Part shown: positions 1-9,126 of the stretch, in pieces
Layout of the letters: every line of letters begins with the position of its first letter
How positions within the stretch are numbered: the first letter of the stretch is position 1
Source: Desulfosporosinus fructosivorans
GTDB lineage: Bacteria > Bacillota > Desulfitobacteriia > Desulfitobacteriales > Desulfitobacteriaceae
Length of the DNA: 64,000 bases
Direction of reading: 5' to 3'
Assembly: GCF_004766045.1 (NCBI RefSeq)
Contig: NZ_SPQQ01000004.1
Span: forward strand, 434,001 to 498,000
Program-made: the position numbers and the translations under genes
Notes under the pieces: generated by a model
What the model was told of the DNA's origin: nothing
Databases searched by the model: none
What the model saw: only the letters and a program-made list of their open reading frames with translations

Positions 1-369
1 AATACAACGAGCCGCATAAGTGGCAAGTTTGGTCCCTTTATTCGGATCAAATGTATTGATCCCTTTGATTAAACCAATCGTGCCAATGGAAATCAAGTCA
101 TCACCGTCTTCTCCTGTTCCGTCAAATTTCTTAACAAGATGAGCCACCAAACGCAGATTGTGCTCAACGAGTGTATTACGCGCTTGCTCTACCTCACGGG
201 TTAGGGTAAAGGGTTCTGTTTTACTGACACTTAGGATTTGCAAATAACGCGCTTCCTCTTTTTCATTTAAAGGCTGAGGAAAGGCATTATTATTGATATA
301 CGATACGAGTAGTGAAACTCCCTTTAGAACGGAGAGTGCAATGCTGACTAAAAATAGTTCCGTGAACAT
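1..369 (-). CDS. sigK: RNA polymerase sporulation sigma factor SigK, N-terminal part (cut by window edge)
   Basis: Sigma-K directs transcription in the mother cell late in sporulation. The 123 visible codons read from an ATG at 369 (AGGTGG lies 5 bases upstream; a second ATG at 372 is too close to it) to the left edge. They contain the hydrophobic pro-sequence-like start, then [17 protein letters not shown], then the region-2 stretch [15 protein letters not shown] and [14 protein letters not shown], ending in [10 protein letters not shown], all characteristic of SigK/SigE. The leading hydrophobic segment ([20 protein letters not shown]) is the pro-peptide removed by SpoIVFB in the family. The C-terminal half is outside the window, so whether a skin-type element interrupts the gene cannot be judged. 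Confidence 0.93.
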   Translation of the reverse strand, partial: MFTELFLVSIALSVLKGVSLLVSYINNNAFPQPLNEKEEARYLQILSVSKTEPFTLTREVEQARNTLVEHNLRLVAHLVKKFDGTGEDGDDLISIGTIGLIKGINTFDPNKGTKLATYAARCI

Positions 370-443
370 CATCTCCACCTCTTTCGCATGTTGTTCTAAT
401 AACTATGCGGAAGAGGAGACAATTGTGCTTTTCCACTTTATAA

Positions 444-486
444 TAAAAAAACTGCCTGCCCGATCTTCGGGTAGGCGGTTTTTTTA
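444..486 (-). terminator. Intrinsic terminator after the DivIVA-like pair
   Basis: A GC-rich stem (CCGCCTACCCG pairing with CGGGCAGGCAG around a short loop) is flanked by A and T runs on both sides. It can act in both directions, but lies just downstream of the minus-strand gene ending at 578 and upstream of sigK. Confidence 0.85.
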
Positions 487-577
487 GGGTTGAATTCTAA
501 TATGTTGTTTCCGAGACCAATAGTCACCTTTGAGTTACGTCGAGTCGCATACGAAAATGGAGCATACTGTAACTGTA

Positions 578-1582
578 TTACTCTTCCTCTCTAGGTAATA
601 TCATATGGATAATAAGATCGGATAATCTACCTTCATCCTTGGCCCGTTGCATTATATTAGATGTAATCGGTTCATCCTTATGAATGATTATTTGTCCAGA
701 ACTGTCCGTAATATCTTCACCCGCCACTCTCCCAATAATATTCATATCGCTGACAGCGGAAATGTCTTCGTGTGCACCAGAATGCAACTGTTCGTTAGGA
801 ATCGCCTCCAGCGTAGTTTTAGAATCTCCCAAGTGCTGAAAGATATCTACTTTCGTCTCTGAATCAAATGTCGCAGCTACTTCTTGTATACTAGGATTTC
901 TTTTTTCAGGACTACCTTGCTGGGCGCTTTCCAGATCACTATAAACGATCTCTTTTTCCTCTTCGCTTTCTCGAGAGTCTGTCATCATATCGCTAGTTAT
1001 ACTATTTACATCTGTTTTTATAGTAGATTCAAGAGTCGACGCACTCGATACCATTTGAATAATTAATTCTTTCACTCGGCTAGTTGGTTCTTCTACCCAA
1101 TATCCCTTACCTAGATATGTTTGCTCCGATTCGTTATCCTTTAAAACTCCAATATTTATATTTTTCCGTCGTTCTTGTCCTCTAGCTATTTCAACAATAT
1201 TTTTTAGTTCTATTGCGATGATTTCTGTTTCCTTTTCTATATCTTTATCAATCTCAGCAATGATATTTTCTAAAACTTGTGTTTTCTGACGAATAGTTTT
1301 ACCTATGGCTAGAACTTCCATATCAACATCTAGATCTATATACTCAGATATCCTTGCTACTCTTTTATCCGCTAGCTCTAGTAGAATCGCAGCGGGAAAA
1401 GAATCATTTGTATCTGTCAAAGTACTAAATTCATGTCTGAGGATCTCAGTTTCCCTTTGACATTCTTCGATTTTTTTCGAAAGTTCCTCTAACTCTGCCT
1501 CTTGAGACATTTTTAATTTATTGATATACTCTTCCACTTCAGTTTTTCTAAATCCCCATATTTTACCTTTAAGCTTTAACAT
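578..1582 (-). CDS. DivIVA-like coiled-coil protein of unknown function
   Basis: Not recognised as a named protein. The ATG at 1582 (GGTGA just upstream) gives about 334 residues beginning MLKLKGKIWGFRKTEVEEYI, which resembles the DivIVA N-terminal motif (GF/Y..x-E/D-V-x-x-Y/F-I/L). A long charged coiled coil follows (about residues 20-60 and 100-140), then an acidic low-complexity middle. The last 55 residues (IGRVAGEDITDSSGQIII and onwards) form a distinct small, probably beta-rich domain. The longer in-frame reading to 1648 has no ribosome site and was rejected. The gene overlaps the stop of the upstream coiled-coil gene by 14 bases, so the two are probably translationally coupled. Its place beside sigK suggests, but does not prove, a role in sporulation or cell shape. 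Confidence 0.75.
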   Translation of the reverse strand: MLKLKGKIWGFRKTEVEEYINKLKMSQEAELEELSKKIEECQRETEILRHEFSTLTDTNDSFPAAILLELADKRVARISEYIDLDVDMEVLAIGKTIRQKTQVLENIIAEIDKDIEKETEIIAIELKNIVEIARGQERRKNINIGVLKDNESEQTYLGKGYWVEEPTSRVKELIIQMVSSASTLESTIKTDVNSITSDMMTDSRESEEEKEIVYSDLESAQQGSPEKRNPSIQEVAATFDSETKVDIFQHLGDSKTTLEAIPNEQLHSGAHEDISAVSDMNIIGRVAGEDITDSSGQIIIHKDEPITSNIMQRAKDEGRLSDLIIHMILPREEE

Positions 1583-2012
1583 TTGCTTCACCGTCTTCTT
1601 CCCAGTTAAGCATAGTACCATAACGTGTGGCCGTTGCCAAAAGCTCATTACTCATTTCACTCAAAACAATATGCAACCTTAGCAATTCCTTATTACGTTC
1701 ACTTATCAATGTTGTTAAATCTAACTCTTTTTTTTTCATGTCCTCAATAGCTGCAATTACCCTTCCCGTACCGCTAAGGTGCGCTGAAAGTAATCGACTG
1801 AAAATATCATCTTGCAAAGATAACTTAGGTGCTAATTCTTGTCCTAATTTCTCAACTTCTTTTAGCAATGTTTCTTTTTGTTGAACTTGGATTTCAAGTC
1901 CTCGTCGGAGTTCCTCGCGTTTCTGAACGAATTCTTGATCAATACACGAAAGCTCAGAAGCGACAGACACTGGATCATATCCGATAAAGGAACGTTTAAA
2001 ACTCGAGGTCAT
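1569..2012 (-). CDS. Small DivIVA-like coiled-coil protein
   Basis: About 147 residues from the ATG at 2012, which has AGGAGG nine bases upstream; the GTG at 2021 touches the Shine-Dalgarno and is unlikely. The N-terminus SSFKRSFIGYDPVSVASEL again resembles the DivIVA membrane-binding motif (a basic and aromatic start, then GYD..xV). The rest is almost entirely heptad-like helix (residues 25-75 and 95-135), with no catalytic motif and no membrane segment. It is the first gene of a two-gene unit, overlapping the next by 14 bases. The two proteins may form a hetero-oligomeric coiled-coil scaffold; this is inference from architecture only. Confidence 0.75.
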   Translation of the reverse strand: MTSSFKRSFIGYDPVSVASELSCIDQEFVQKREELRRGLEIQVQQKETLLKEVEKLGQELAPKLSLQDDIFSRLLSAHLSGTGRVIAAIEDMKKKELDLTTLISERNKELLRLHIVLSEMSNELLATATRYGTMLNWEEDGEANVKA

Positions 2013-2382
2013 GCTAATCACCCTCCTTCAAGAATCAGGCAATACAATATTCAAACCAACTGAATAACGAGCTATGTTTGTCCCTCAGCTTGAGCAACTT
2101 AAGGTCTGAACTACGTCTTAGACTAGCCATCATAGCTTCAACCACTGCATATATAAAAAAGCCTCTATAATAACTGGAAAGGGCAATTACAGAAGACTAA
2201 CCAACACCGACTGGGCATTGTGCGGAAATGGCTCTTTTGTCTTATTGATTTCAATAGCTAAAGATTATCTGAATTGTTTCATGTTGTCAATTTAATTCAG
2301 TATATCCTAAGTTTAGACATTGAAAGCCCGTGTATCATGGGCCTTGGCTCCCTTAGTTGTATCATTTTCAATTGCTAAGGTC
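2013..2382. other. Intergenic stretch without a gene
   Basis: About 370 bases of AT-rich sequence with no convincing ORF on either strand. A weak stem (AAGGCCC pairing with GGGCTT, about 2331-2346, followed on the minus strand by TTTC) could be the terminator of the glycan operon ending at 2383. I found no clear promoter for the coiled-coil pair. Confidence 0.4.
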
Positions 2383-3780
2383 TTAATTAATGCATAAAGC
2401 TAATTTGTTCTGAACCGTTTCACAATGCTTAGTTACCTCTTTCCAATTCACAAAAATCCTAGTAATATCTTCTTCTTTTAACTGACTCCCAGTTTGAACT
2501 TCAATAAACTCCAAGTCAGTATCTGCCAGTATTCCATGTTTACTCCCAACTGGAATACGGAGCACATCCCCTGGCTTGACTTGATAAATTACATCATCTA
2601 AAGCGAATTCACCTGTACCATTTGTTATGCTCCATATTTCACTTCGTAGGTAATGCACTTGGTAACTTAGGTTCTTCCCCGCAGAAATTCTAATTCTTTT
2701 AGTCAAAACTTCATTCCCATTTTCATATTTTACATGGTCCAGTACCCGATACCAACCCCAACGCCTTTCTTCGAACATCGGCCGCTGGATAAATCCCTTT
2801 GCCAGATCCTTTAACTTTGGACTAGCCTTTTTATCTGATACTAAAATACCGTCTGGGCTTGCAGCGACCACAACGTTAGATAATCCAAGCACAAAAATTG
2901 GAATATCCAACTCATTAATAAGGTGGGTACCCCTACAGTCCTCGCTTAATACCCCATTTCCAATAATTGGTGTGGGTATTTCTTCCGTTAAGGTGTTCCA
3001 GGTCCCTAAGTCTTTCCACTCCCCCTGATAACGAATAGCAATAACTTTCCTAGCCTTTTCAACTACTTCATAGTCAAAACTTATTTTAGGTAATAATGCA
3101 TACTCCCTTTTCAGATCTAGGTAATCTACAGGTAAGCTATTCTCCTCTAGCTTAGAAAGGACATAGCCCAATTTAAACGCAAATACTCCACAATTCCAAA
3201 GTGATTGCCTTTCGATTAGTTCGAGGGCTAGTTCTTTCGTAGGCTTTTCCTTGAAATAGCTAACCTTTATGCGGTCAACTCCATCTTGCTTTAACTCGGG
3301 TACTATATACCCATGTCTTTCAGAAGGGTAGGTTGGTTTGACTGCGACTAGAGCCAGATCTGCAGCAGTATCATTAAGAACGTCTTCTAGTTCTTTGACC
3401 ATATTAAAAAACCGATAGTCCACATAGGAATCCACTGGAACTACGGCAACTACTTCACTATGACTGACTTGTTTAACTGAAGACAAATATGCTGAGGCTA
3501 AAGCAATCGCAGGATAAGTATCCCTTCGTTCCGGTTCAACCACCATCTCAATGGATTCGCCAAGCTGACTTTGAATTATGTTCACTTGGGATTGATTTGT
3601 TGCAATAACCGCAGACTTTGTTAAGCCCACTGCTTTTAGTTGGCCCCAAATCCTTTGAACCATCGATTCACGCTCCCCGTTACCATTTTCCAGTACTTTA
3701 AGGAATTGTTTAGATCGTGAATCATTGGATAACGGCCAAAGTCGTTGTCCTGAACCACCAGAAAGCAAGATTAGTCTCAT
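2383..3780 (-). CDS. manC: Mannose-1-phosphate guanylyltransferase / mannose-6-phosphate isomerase
   Basis: 465 residues, the usual length of the bifunctional ManC/AlgA type. The N-terminal nucleotidyltransferase domain shows the signature SGGSGQRLWPLS at residues 7-18, followed by SKQF. The sugar-binding region includes ERRDTYPAIALA, FKEKP and NCGVFAF. The C-terminal 110 residues are the cupin-type type II phosphomannose isomerase, with RRWGWYRVLD and the active-site segment SYQVHYLRSEIW. Expected reaction: GTP plus mannose-1-phosphate to GDP-mannose, in the cytoplasm. It is the last gene of the minus-strand glycan operon, 45 bases after gtrA, and presumably supplies the donor for its glycosyltransferases. 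The N-terminal activity is secure; isomerase activity is inferred from the domain. Confidence 0.92.
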   Translation of the reverse strand: MRLILLSGGSGQRLWPLSNDSRSKQFLKVLENGNGERESMVQRIWGQLKAVGLTKSAVIATNQSQVNIIQSQLGESIEMVVEPERRDTYPAIALASAYLSSVKQVSHSEVVAVVPVDSYVDYRFFNMVKELEDVLNDTAADLALVAVKPTYPSERHGYIVPELKQDGVDRIKVSYFKEKPTKELALELIERQSLWNCGVFAFKLGYVLSKLEENSLPVDYLDLKREYALLPKISFDYEVVEKARKVIAIRYQGEWKDLGTWNTLTEEIPTPIIGNGVLSEDCRGTHLINELDIPIFVLGLSNVVVAASPDGILVSDKKASPKLKDLAKGFIQRPMFEERRWGWYRVLDHVKYENGNEVLTKRIRISAGKNLSYQVHYLRSEIWSITNGTGEFALDDVIYQVKPGDVLRIPVGSKHGILADTDLEFIEVQTGSQLKEEDITRIFVNWKEVTKHCETVQNKLALCIN

Positions 3781-3824
3781 AAATAAAACCCCTTTTCACT
3801 AAATGAAGGTATTCTGGGCTGACC

Positions 3825-4232
3825 CTACTCCTTGGTGTCATCGAAAGTCCACCTACGATTCATTATAAAGTTACTAACAGGAACCACCATAACAACTAGA
3901 CATTGAGCATACAGATAGCTCCAATGAAGTAGATGAACGACAATAAACATGATAGCACTATTCAACCCAAGTCCAATGAGAGAAACCATTGTATAATAAC
4001 AAAATTGTCGTTTCCCACCATTTTTTGCACGAAATGTCCAGTTACGGTTTAAGTAATAAGAAATCAACAAGACCAACAGAAAACCTGCGGCTGATCCTAC
4101 AACAGGGTCTAGATGCGCCAATTCGACCAATGCTATGAGGCTGGAAAAATGAAGAATTGTACCTAATAATCCGACCAATCCATATCTAATTATTAGGTAG
4201 ATTTGGGAAGTTGACTCCTTAGATATGTTCAT
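3825..4232 (-). CDS. GtrA-family membrane protein (putative lipid-linked sugar flippase)
   Basis: 135 residues with four hydrophobic segments (about 13-35, 42-60, 80-102, 105-125), a typical GtrA length and topology. The conserved pattern is visible: R-Y-G-L-V-G at the start of TM1, YYLNRNWTF after TM2 and NFIMNRRWTF at the C-terminus. In the GtrA/GtrB/Gtr paradigm, GtrA is thought to flip undecaprenyl-phosphate-sugar across the membrane. Here it sits between manC and glycosyltransferases, including a GtrB-like enzyme (6350-7384), so transport of a polyprenyl-phosphate sugar (perhaps mannose) is a reasonable inference. Confidence 0.85.
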   Translation of the reverse strand: MNISKESTSQIYLIIRYGLVGLLGTILHFSSLIALVELAHLDPVVGSAAGFLLVLLISYYLNRNWTFRAKNGGKRQFCYYTMVSLIGLGLNSAIMFIVVHLLHWSYLYAQCLVVMVVPVSNFIMNRRWTFDDTKE

Positions 4233-4257
4233 TATTTCTTAACCCACATCCTTTGGT

Positions 4258-6336
4258 CTATACACTCGTGTTGGTGTTTTTGTCAGGAAACGAAAACACG
4301 TTAACCGTTTCATCATCTGCTAGTCCATGATCCGTTTTCTCCCAATAAAAAGGCCTGAAAATTAGTTGCCAAGCCGCTTTGTAGGCGGCTACACTCATTA
4401 ACAACCAGTAGATTGGTGTCAAGAGAGCATACTTAATAAGTCTAAAAGAAAGAGTATAGTCTTTTTTAGCGTGTAGCTCACCTATAACCTTATATACGCC
4501 TGCAACATTACTGAAAACAAACAGAAAATTTCCTATAATCAGCTCCACTGCAGCAATATAATAAATAGGCCCAGGAAACATCATGGGTATCAATTGGTTG
4601 CGGGTCATGTACCATAAGAAAACTAATGTCCATAAAAATGGATTGATTAATGGGAGAAGTGGAGTTGCTAGAACGATGACCTGTATACCAATCATTCCTC
4701 GAGTTCTGATTTGACGCCATAAACGCAATGGAAACCGCATGTGAACGAACCAAGTCAACATATACCCCTTAATCCAGCGAGATCTCTGTCTTATCCAATT
4801 TCCGGTACGGCTATTCGCTTCCTCCCAAGTTCTCGAGTCAACGATACCTGTTGTAAAACCCTCCCCATATAACCGAATCCCGAGATCAGCATCCTCAGTG
4901 ACATTGTAAGGATCCCAAGCATTAAGGCTTTTCAAAATCTTAGTCTTAAAGTGGTTTGAAGTACCACCAAGCGGAATGGGAATGTCCAATTGCATGAGTC
5001 CTGGTAACAGCAAGTCAAACCACATGCTATATTCTTGTGTAAACCAACGAGTAAGCAGATTTTGCTCGCTATTATAGTAGTTCAGCTTGGCTTGAATGCA
5101 ACAACATTTATCAGAACTTCTGTTAAATGCCAAGTGCACTTTCTTAAGCTGGTCTGGTTCAGGTCTATCCTCTGCATCAAAGATAACTACATATTCTCCC
5201 ATGGCATGGATTAATCCGTAATTGCAAGCCTTCGGCTTGGTCTTAGGCTTAGAGTTGGGTACAACAATGCAAGTATAGTAGTGTGGCAGCTTCATGGAGC
5301 GAAGGATTTCCTGAGCCTCCACATCATCTTCCTCTATCAAGAGACGAATATCTAATTTAAACTTAGGGTAATCCAGCCTCTCAAGGTTTTCTACCAAAGC
5401 TCGAATCACACGGCCTTCTTTATACATAGGTACTAATATGGTGTAGATTGGAAGAGTTCGCTCATCTATTGCAGCAACTTCTTCATCTGAAATCCGAATC
5501 TGGGCAGTGGGACGGATCCCACGTAGAATCATTAAAAATTTTAATGTTGAAACAATAAAATAAACCAATTGAATAATAATGTTAATTGTCAAACCAGTTC
5601 TAAAGGGGTCAATCGACATGCCAACTATTATGGCAATTAAAAGCCCGACCATTCCAGTCACTTGCCGTTTTGTAAATACTTTACGTGCAGATTGATCAGG
5701 ACTATCCACTGCTAATTTATTAATACTAATGGACATCAACTCACTGGTATAAGCCTGTCTCCAGAGCGATTCCAGTTCCGCATGTGTTGCTAAAACTTGC
5801 TCAACAGTATATCCAAGCATTGATTCCAAGAACTTGATTTGATCGTCTGTTAAAGTTTTAGCTACTGCTATCACCACTTGATTAAGACTCGTGTGCACAA
5901 CAATCGCCTGATACTCGCGTGCTATTTCTTCGGGAATTTTCGAAGAGTATATTGCAAATTGAGATCCAACTCGTCCCATACCCTGTTGAGATGCAATAAT
6001 TTTGAATAGCGCATGCGCATCCACCATACCTAACGACAAGATAATATCACCTAATAGACCGCCGCTTTTCTGTTGAAACTCTAAGGCTAACCTTAATTGT
6101 GCATCGGTTAACATGCCTCTCTGAACCAGCATTTCCCCGAGCTTAAACTTTTGTGGAATTAGTTGGGATACCTCTCGAAGCTCTTCCTCCTCTATCCAGC
6201 CAAAATCAATCAATATATTTCCCAGTCGTCCACCATAAATTTCTTGATGATTTAGGGCTTTCTTAAGTCTTGCTTGTGTTAACAAACCCTTTTGAACCAA
6301 TATGTCACCCAGTCGAAGAGGGTTTTGCTCGATCAT
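4258..6336 (-). CDS. Family 2 glycosyltransferase with tandem N-terminal MshEN / T2SSE-N domains
   Basis: 692 residues from the ATG at 6336 (AGGTGG five bases upstream; the GTG at 6345 is rejected). Residues 8-60 and about 66-120 are two copies of the MshEN motif: RLGDILVQKG..L..AL..Q then RLGNILIDFG, and KLGEMLVQRG..L..AL..Q then LLGDIILSLG. A T2SSE N-terminal-like segment follows (IPEEIAREYQAIVVHTSLNQ to about 205). Two membrane helices (about 225-280) lead to a processive-type GT2 domain with EEDD, FDAEDRPEPD, TEDADLG and QRSRW, i.e. the D, DxD, ED and QxxRW motifs of cellulose-synthase-like enzymes. C-terminal membrane helices complete it. MshEN domains bind cyclic di-GMP in MshE, so allosteric control of polysaccharide synthesis is inferred. 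The donor and product are unknown. Confidence 0.88.
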   Translation of the reverse strand: MIEQNPLRLGDILVQKGLLTQARLKKALNHQEIYGGRLGNILIDFGWIEEEELREVSQLIPQKFKLGEMLVQRGMLTDAQLRLALEFQQKSGGLLGDIILSLGMVDAHALFKIIASQQGMGRVGSQFAIYSSKIPEEIAREYQAIVVHTSLNQVVIAVAKTLTDDQIKFLESMLGYTVEQVLATHAELESLWRQAYTSELMSISINKLAVDSPDQSARKVFTKRQVTGMVGLLIAIIVGMSIDPFRTGLTINIIIQLVYFIVSTLKFLMILRGIRPTAQIRISDEEVAAIDERTLPIYTILVPMYKEGRVIRALVENLERLDYPKFKLDIRLLIEEDDVEAQEILRSMKLPHYYTCIVVPNSKPKTKPKACNYGLIHAMGEYVVIFDAEDRPEPDQLKKVHLAFNRSSDKCCCIQAKLNYYNSEQNLLTRWFTQEYSMWFDLLLPGLMQLDIPIPLGGTSNHFKTKILKSLNAWDPYNVTEDADLGIRLYGEGFTTGIVDSRTWEEANSRTGNWIRQRSRWIKGYMLTWFVHMRFPLRLWRQIRTRGMIGIQVIVLATPLLPLINPFLWTLVFLWYMTRNQLIPMMFPGPIYYIAAVELIIGNFLFVFSNVAGVYKVIGELHAKKDYTLSFRLIKYALLTPIYWLLMSVAAYKAAWQLIFRPFYWEKTDHGLADDETVNVFSFPDKNTNTSV

Positions 6337-6349
6337 TTGTACCACCTAA

Positions 6350-7384
6350 CTATAAATTCAAATTATTTTTTATCAACTGTACATAGGAATTTTGGTTAAT
6401 ATTAGTAAACGCTATCTCGTCACGATTCAAAACACCAGTATCCATTGACTGTACCCCGGTTCTTTGACTTACCACGTATCTCGGTCGGCCTTTGACCTCA
6501 TCATAAATGGCCGCAATATATTCTCCAAGGATACCGATGCCTAGCATGATCATGCTGTTCATACAAAGTAACAAAAGAATTACTGTTGTAAAGCCAGTTA
6601 CTGCCATTCCAGCAATCTTCATATATATGGTTTGAATACTAAGAATGACAGCAACGACAAAAGAGAACATCCCTACTATGGTAACGAGTCGTAATGGCCA
6701 GGACGTAAATGCCACAATCGCATGGAGTGCCAAATTGACAAGAGAGATAGGACTCCAACTCGTCTTACCGTCTATCCGAGGAGCCACATCGAATTCGAGT
6801 TCCACTCGGGAGAAACCCAACCAGGCCGTCATACCGCGAAAAAACGTGATTTTTTCCGGCATCTTGGCCCAAGCCTCAACAACTTGCCGATCCAGAAGCT
6901 TGAAATCGCTTGCCCCACGTAAATCTTGCCTTGCTAACTTTTGGATAAGGCCATAAAACATGTTCGTGCTAATCCGATAACTAAGGGATTCTTTACTACG
7001 TGACTTCTTAACACATTCAACAATTTTGACTCCCTGTAAACGCCATTGCTCAATCATAATTGGAATTAGTTCAGGCGGATGTTGAAGGTCACAGTCCATA
7101 ATAATGACTGCTTGTCCCCTTGCATGTTCTAATCCAGCGCATAGTGCCCGTTCCTTACCGAAATTTCGACTAAGACGAATACCTTCTAACTCAGGAATTT
7201 CTGTACTAGCAGCCGTAAGAATACTCCACGTTTCATCAGTAGATCCGTCATCCACTACAATTAATTCAAAATAAGAAGTAGCCTGTCGAATGAATTCCAC
7301 AATTGTCTTGAGTGACTGGTATAAATGCCCAGCTTCATTCCAAACAGGGATAATTACAGATACTACGATTGCTGGTGAATTCAA
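6350..7384 (-). CDS. Polyprenyl-phosphate glycosyltransferase (DPM1/GtrB-like)
   Basis: 344 residues. The GT-A fold shows VSVIIPVWNE at 8-17, VVDDGSTDE at 43-51, a DCDLQHPPE motif near residue 96 and the RLSRNFGKE..AL segment typical of GtrB/ArnC-like enzymes. Two C-terminal membrane helices (about 228-252 and 265-292) anchor it, as in family members that transfer a sugar from a nucleotide donor to undecaprenyl phosphate on the inner face of the membrane. The start is a TTG at 7384 with AGGAGG nine bases upstream, and it overlaps the stop of the upstream gene (TTGA), so coupling is likely. With GtrA (3825-4232) and the GT-C-like proteins upstream it forms a complete lipid-linked sugar relay in outline. 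Confidence 0.88.
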   Translation of the reverse strand: MNSPAIVVSVIIPVWNEAGHLYQSLKTIVEFIRQATSYFELIVVDDGSTDETWSILTAASTEIPELEGIRLSRNFGKERALCAGLEHARGQAVIIMDCDLQHPPELIPIMIEQWRLQGVKIVECVKKSRSKESLSYRISTNMFYGLIQKLARQDLRGASDFKLLDRQVVEAWAKMPEKITFFRGMTAWLGFSRVELEFDVAPRIDGKTSWSPISLVNLALHAIVAFTSWPLRLVTIVGMFSFVVAVILSIQTIYMKIAGMAVTGFTTVILLLLCMNSMIMLGIGILGEYIAAIYDEVKGRPRYVVSQRTGVQSMDTGVLNRDEIAFTNINQNSYVQLIKNNLNL

Positions 7385-9006
7385 TCGATATTGCCTCCTG
7401 TACTTTTAGTGACCTTATACAATCTCCATTCCGTTCCAAATTCCTTAACGAATTCTACCCAATCTGCCCCCTGAGTGAATAAGTTTGGATAAGCTATATT
7501 AATAGCGTTTATGCCCGCTTCAGCTCCAGGTTTAGGTACAAGAATATAATCAACTTTAAATTTTACTGGGTCCGAGACAGCATTTTTAAAATCCTTGTCA
7601 CTAGGTATATAAAAGCGCTTCGGAAATTCACTTTGCAAAATTATAAAAAATGCTGTGGACGAATCCATTAAAATAGTACTATGAGAGTAATTATCATCCA
7701 AATACTTAGCTATTTCGATATCCTGTTTCCAACCATAGTATATTTTAGTGTGGTTTCCGAATGAGTTCTGGACGAACGTATTTTCATCCGGTGCAATTGA
7801 TGGCTGAGTTATTGCATAGGAGAGAATTCCGTAATTCAATATCATCGCACTCAAAGGAAATATTAATTGCCACTTACGTTTAAGCTTGCTTAACTCAAAC
7901 GGTAGCCAGGCAACTGAAACAGGCAACACATACATAAAATATCTTAACCAACCTAAGGTACTACCTGTAATCAACATTACGATTTGCAACATTGGTATAG
8001 ATATGACCATGCCAAGTAAAATTAGGGTATCCCACTTAAGAATCCTATAAGTGAGTAATCTAAGAATTAAAATGGATATCAGAGGTCCAGAAAACACCGA
8101 AATCTTTTTTAAAGCATACAAAGCAGCATTTATCGGATTGTGAAACATAGCCGCATATATAGGAACATCTAAATGGCCTTCAAGCTGAGCTAAGTTAGTG
8201 TATTCTCCGTTTAAGAAATTGAGCGGATTACCCATAATAACCCAGTTCAGCAAAAGCCACACGATTATTGAGTAGCAAAGCGGCGGTGCTATTACTGACA
8301 GTACTCCTTCCGTTTGTGACCATTTGTAGTGAAAATGTCCTTCATCTGGAGGATTTTCTTTTTTATGGAATAATATTGTGGCAATAACACAACTGAGAAA
8401 CATGCTGAATCCAAATGGGACTGCTTCGTACCTGCACCAAAAAGCCATCGCGAGTGCAAAACTCGAAACCACCAAATCACCCAGTTTATTTTCGTCAAGC
8501 CAATTTAAAAAAGATGTAATACACAGTATCAAAAAAAATATAAATGGGGCATCACTCAAACCGTTAAAGCCGAATAGGAAAATCATAGGGTTTAGGGAGA
8601 ATAACAGAGGAAAAACAACAGCGCACCATCGCGGAAGATTTCGTTTGATAAAAGCCCGCGCCAAAACACTCGCCGTAAAGGACGAGAATAGTGCACACAT
8701 CAACAAACCCGAAATCCCTTTGGTAGCCATAGCAGGTATCCACGGATATAGTAGCAGAAATACCAAATCCACCATACTTGGCAGAGGATTCCACACAAAT
8801 CCGATAGCGCCAAGATGAGGATCTCGACTATATAGAACATAGAACGCATTGGCAACTCGACTGATTCCATCGCCGTGATAATATCCAACATAAACGTTGT
8901 AATAATAACCTGCCGCACACTCCAGTATAAACACCGTAATCCCTATCAAGCAGATTAAGGTTGTGCCTGCTCGTTGGGTTCTTGAATCTTCAACTGCTTT
9001 AGCCAT
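7381..9006 (-). CDS. Polytopic membrane protein, putative GT-C-fold glycosyltransferase (copy 2 of a tandem pair)
   Basis: 541 residues with about eleven hydrophobic segments spread from residue 15 to 400, then a soluble extracytoplasmic C-terminal domain of about 140 residues. The first external loop carries YHGDGISRVANAFYVLYSR, and an acidic residue in this loop is where GT-C enzymes place their catalytic Asp/Glu. FNGLSDAPFIFF and WCRYEAVPFG are further conserved-looking patches. No named family is certain; it looks like ArnT/PMT-type transferases that use polyprenyl-phosphate sugars. It is collinear with the neighbour at 9127-10752, same length and roughly 70 percent identical by eye, so the pair arose by tandem duplication. 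It overlaps the next gene by four bases. Confidence 0.72.
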   Translation of the reverse strand: MAKAVEDSRTQRAGTTLICLIGITVFILECAAGYYYNVYVGYYHGDGISRVANAFYVLYSRDPHLGAIGFVWNPLPSMVDLVFLLLYPWIPAMATKGISGLLMCALFSSFTASVLARAFIKRNLPRWCAVVFPLLFSLNPMIFLFGFNGLSDAPFIFFLILCITSFLNWLDENKLGDLVVSSFALAMAFWCRYEAVPFGFSMFLSCVIATILFHKKENPPDEGHFHYKWSQTEGVLSVIAPPLCYSIIVWLLLNWVIMGNPLNFLNGEYTNLAQLEGHLDVPIYAAMFHNPINAALYALKKISVFSGPLISILILRLLTYRILKWDTLILLGMVISIPMLQIVMLITGSTLGWLRYFMYVLPVSVAWLPFELSKLKRKWQLIFPLSAMILNYGILSYAITQPSIAPDENTFVQNSFGNHTKIYYGWKQDIEIAKYLDDNYSHSTILMDSSTAFFIILQSEFPKRFYIPSDKDFKNAVSDPVKFKVDYILVPKPGAEAGINAINIAYPNLFTQGADWVEFVKEFGTEWRLYKVTKSTGGNID

Positions 9007-9126
9007 GTCTGTTACCCCTATTTACGGTTTTGATTTGCTCAGAACATAGTTTTCGCTTGGCTCCATGAGGGATGGTATGCTAGTAAGGCTTGTTAAATCT
9101 TGTAGGTTACAGCATTACTACATAGG

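Noticed and set aside
1..369. A skin-type element interrupting sigK
   Set aside because: Only the N-terminal part is in the window; the cut is the window edge, not evidence of a junction.
293..487. 64-codon plus-strand ORF at the left edge
   Set aside because: Overlaps the sigK start and a terminator in antisense; no ribosome site.
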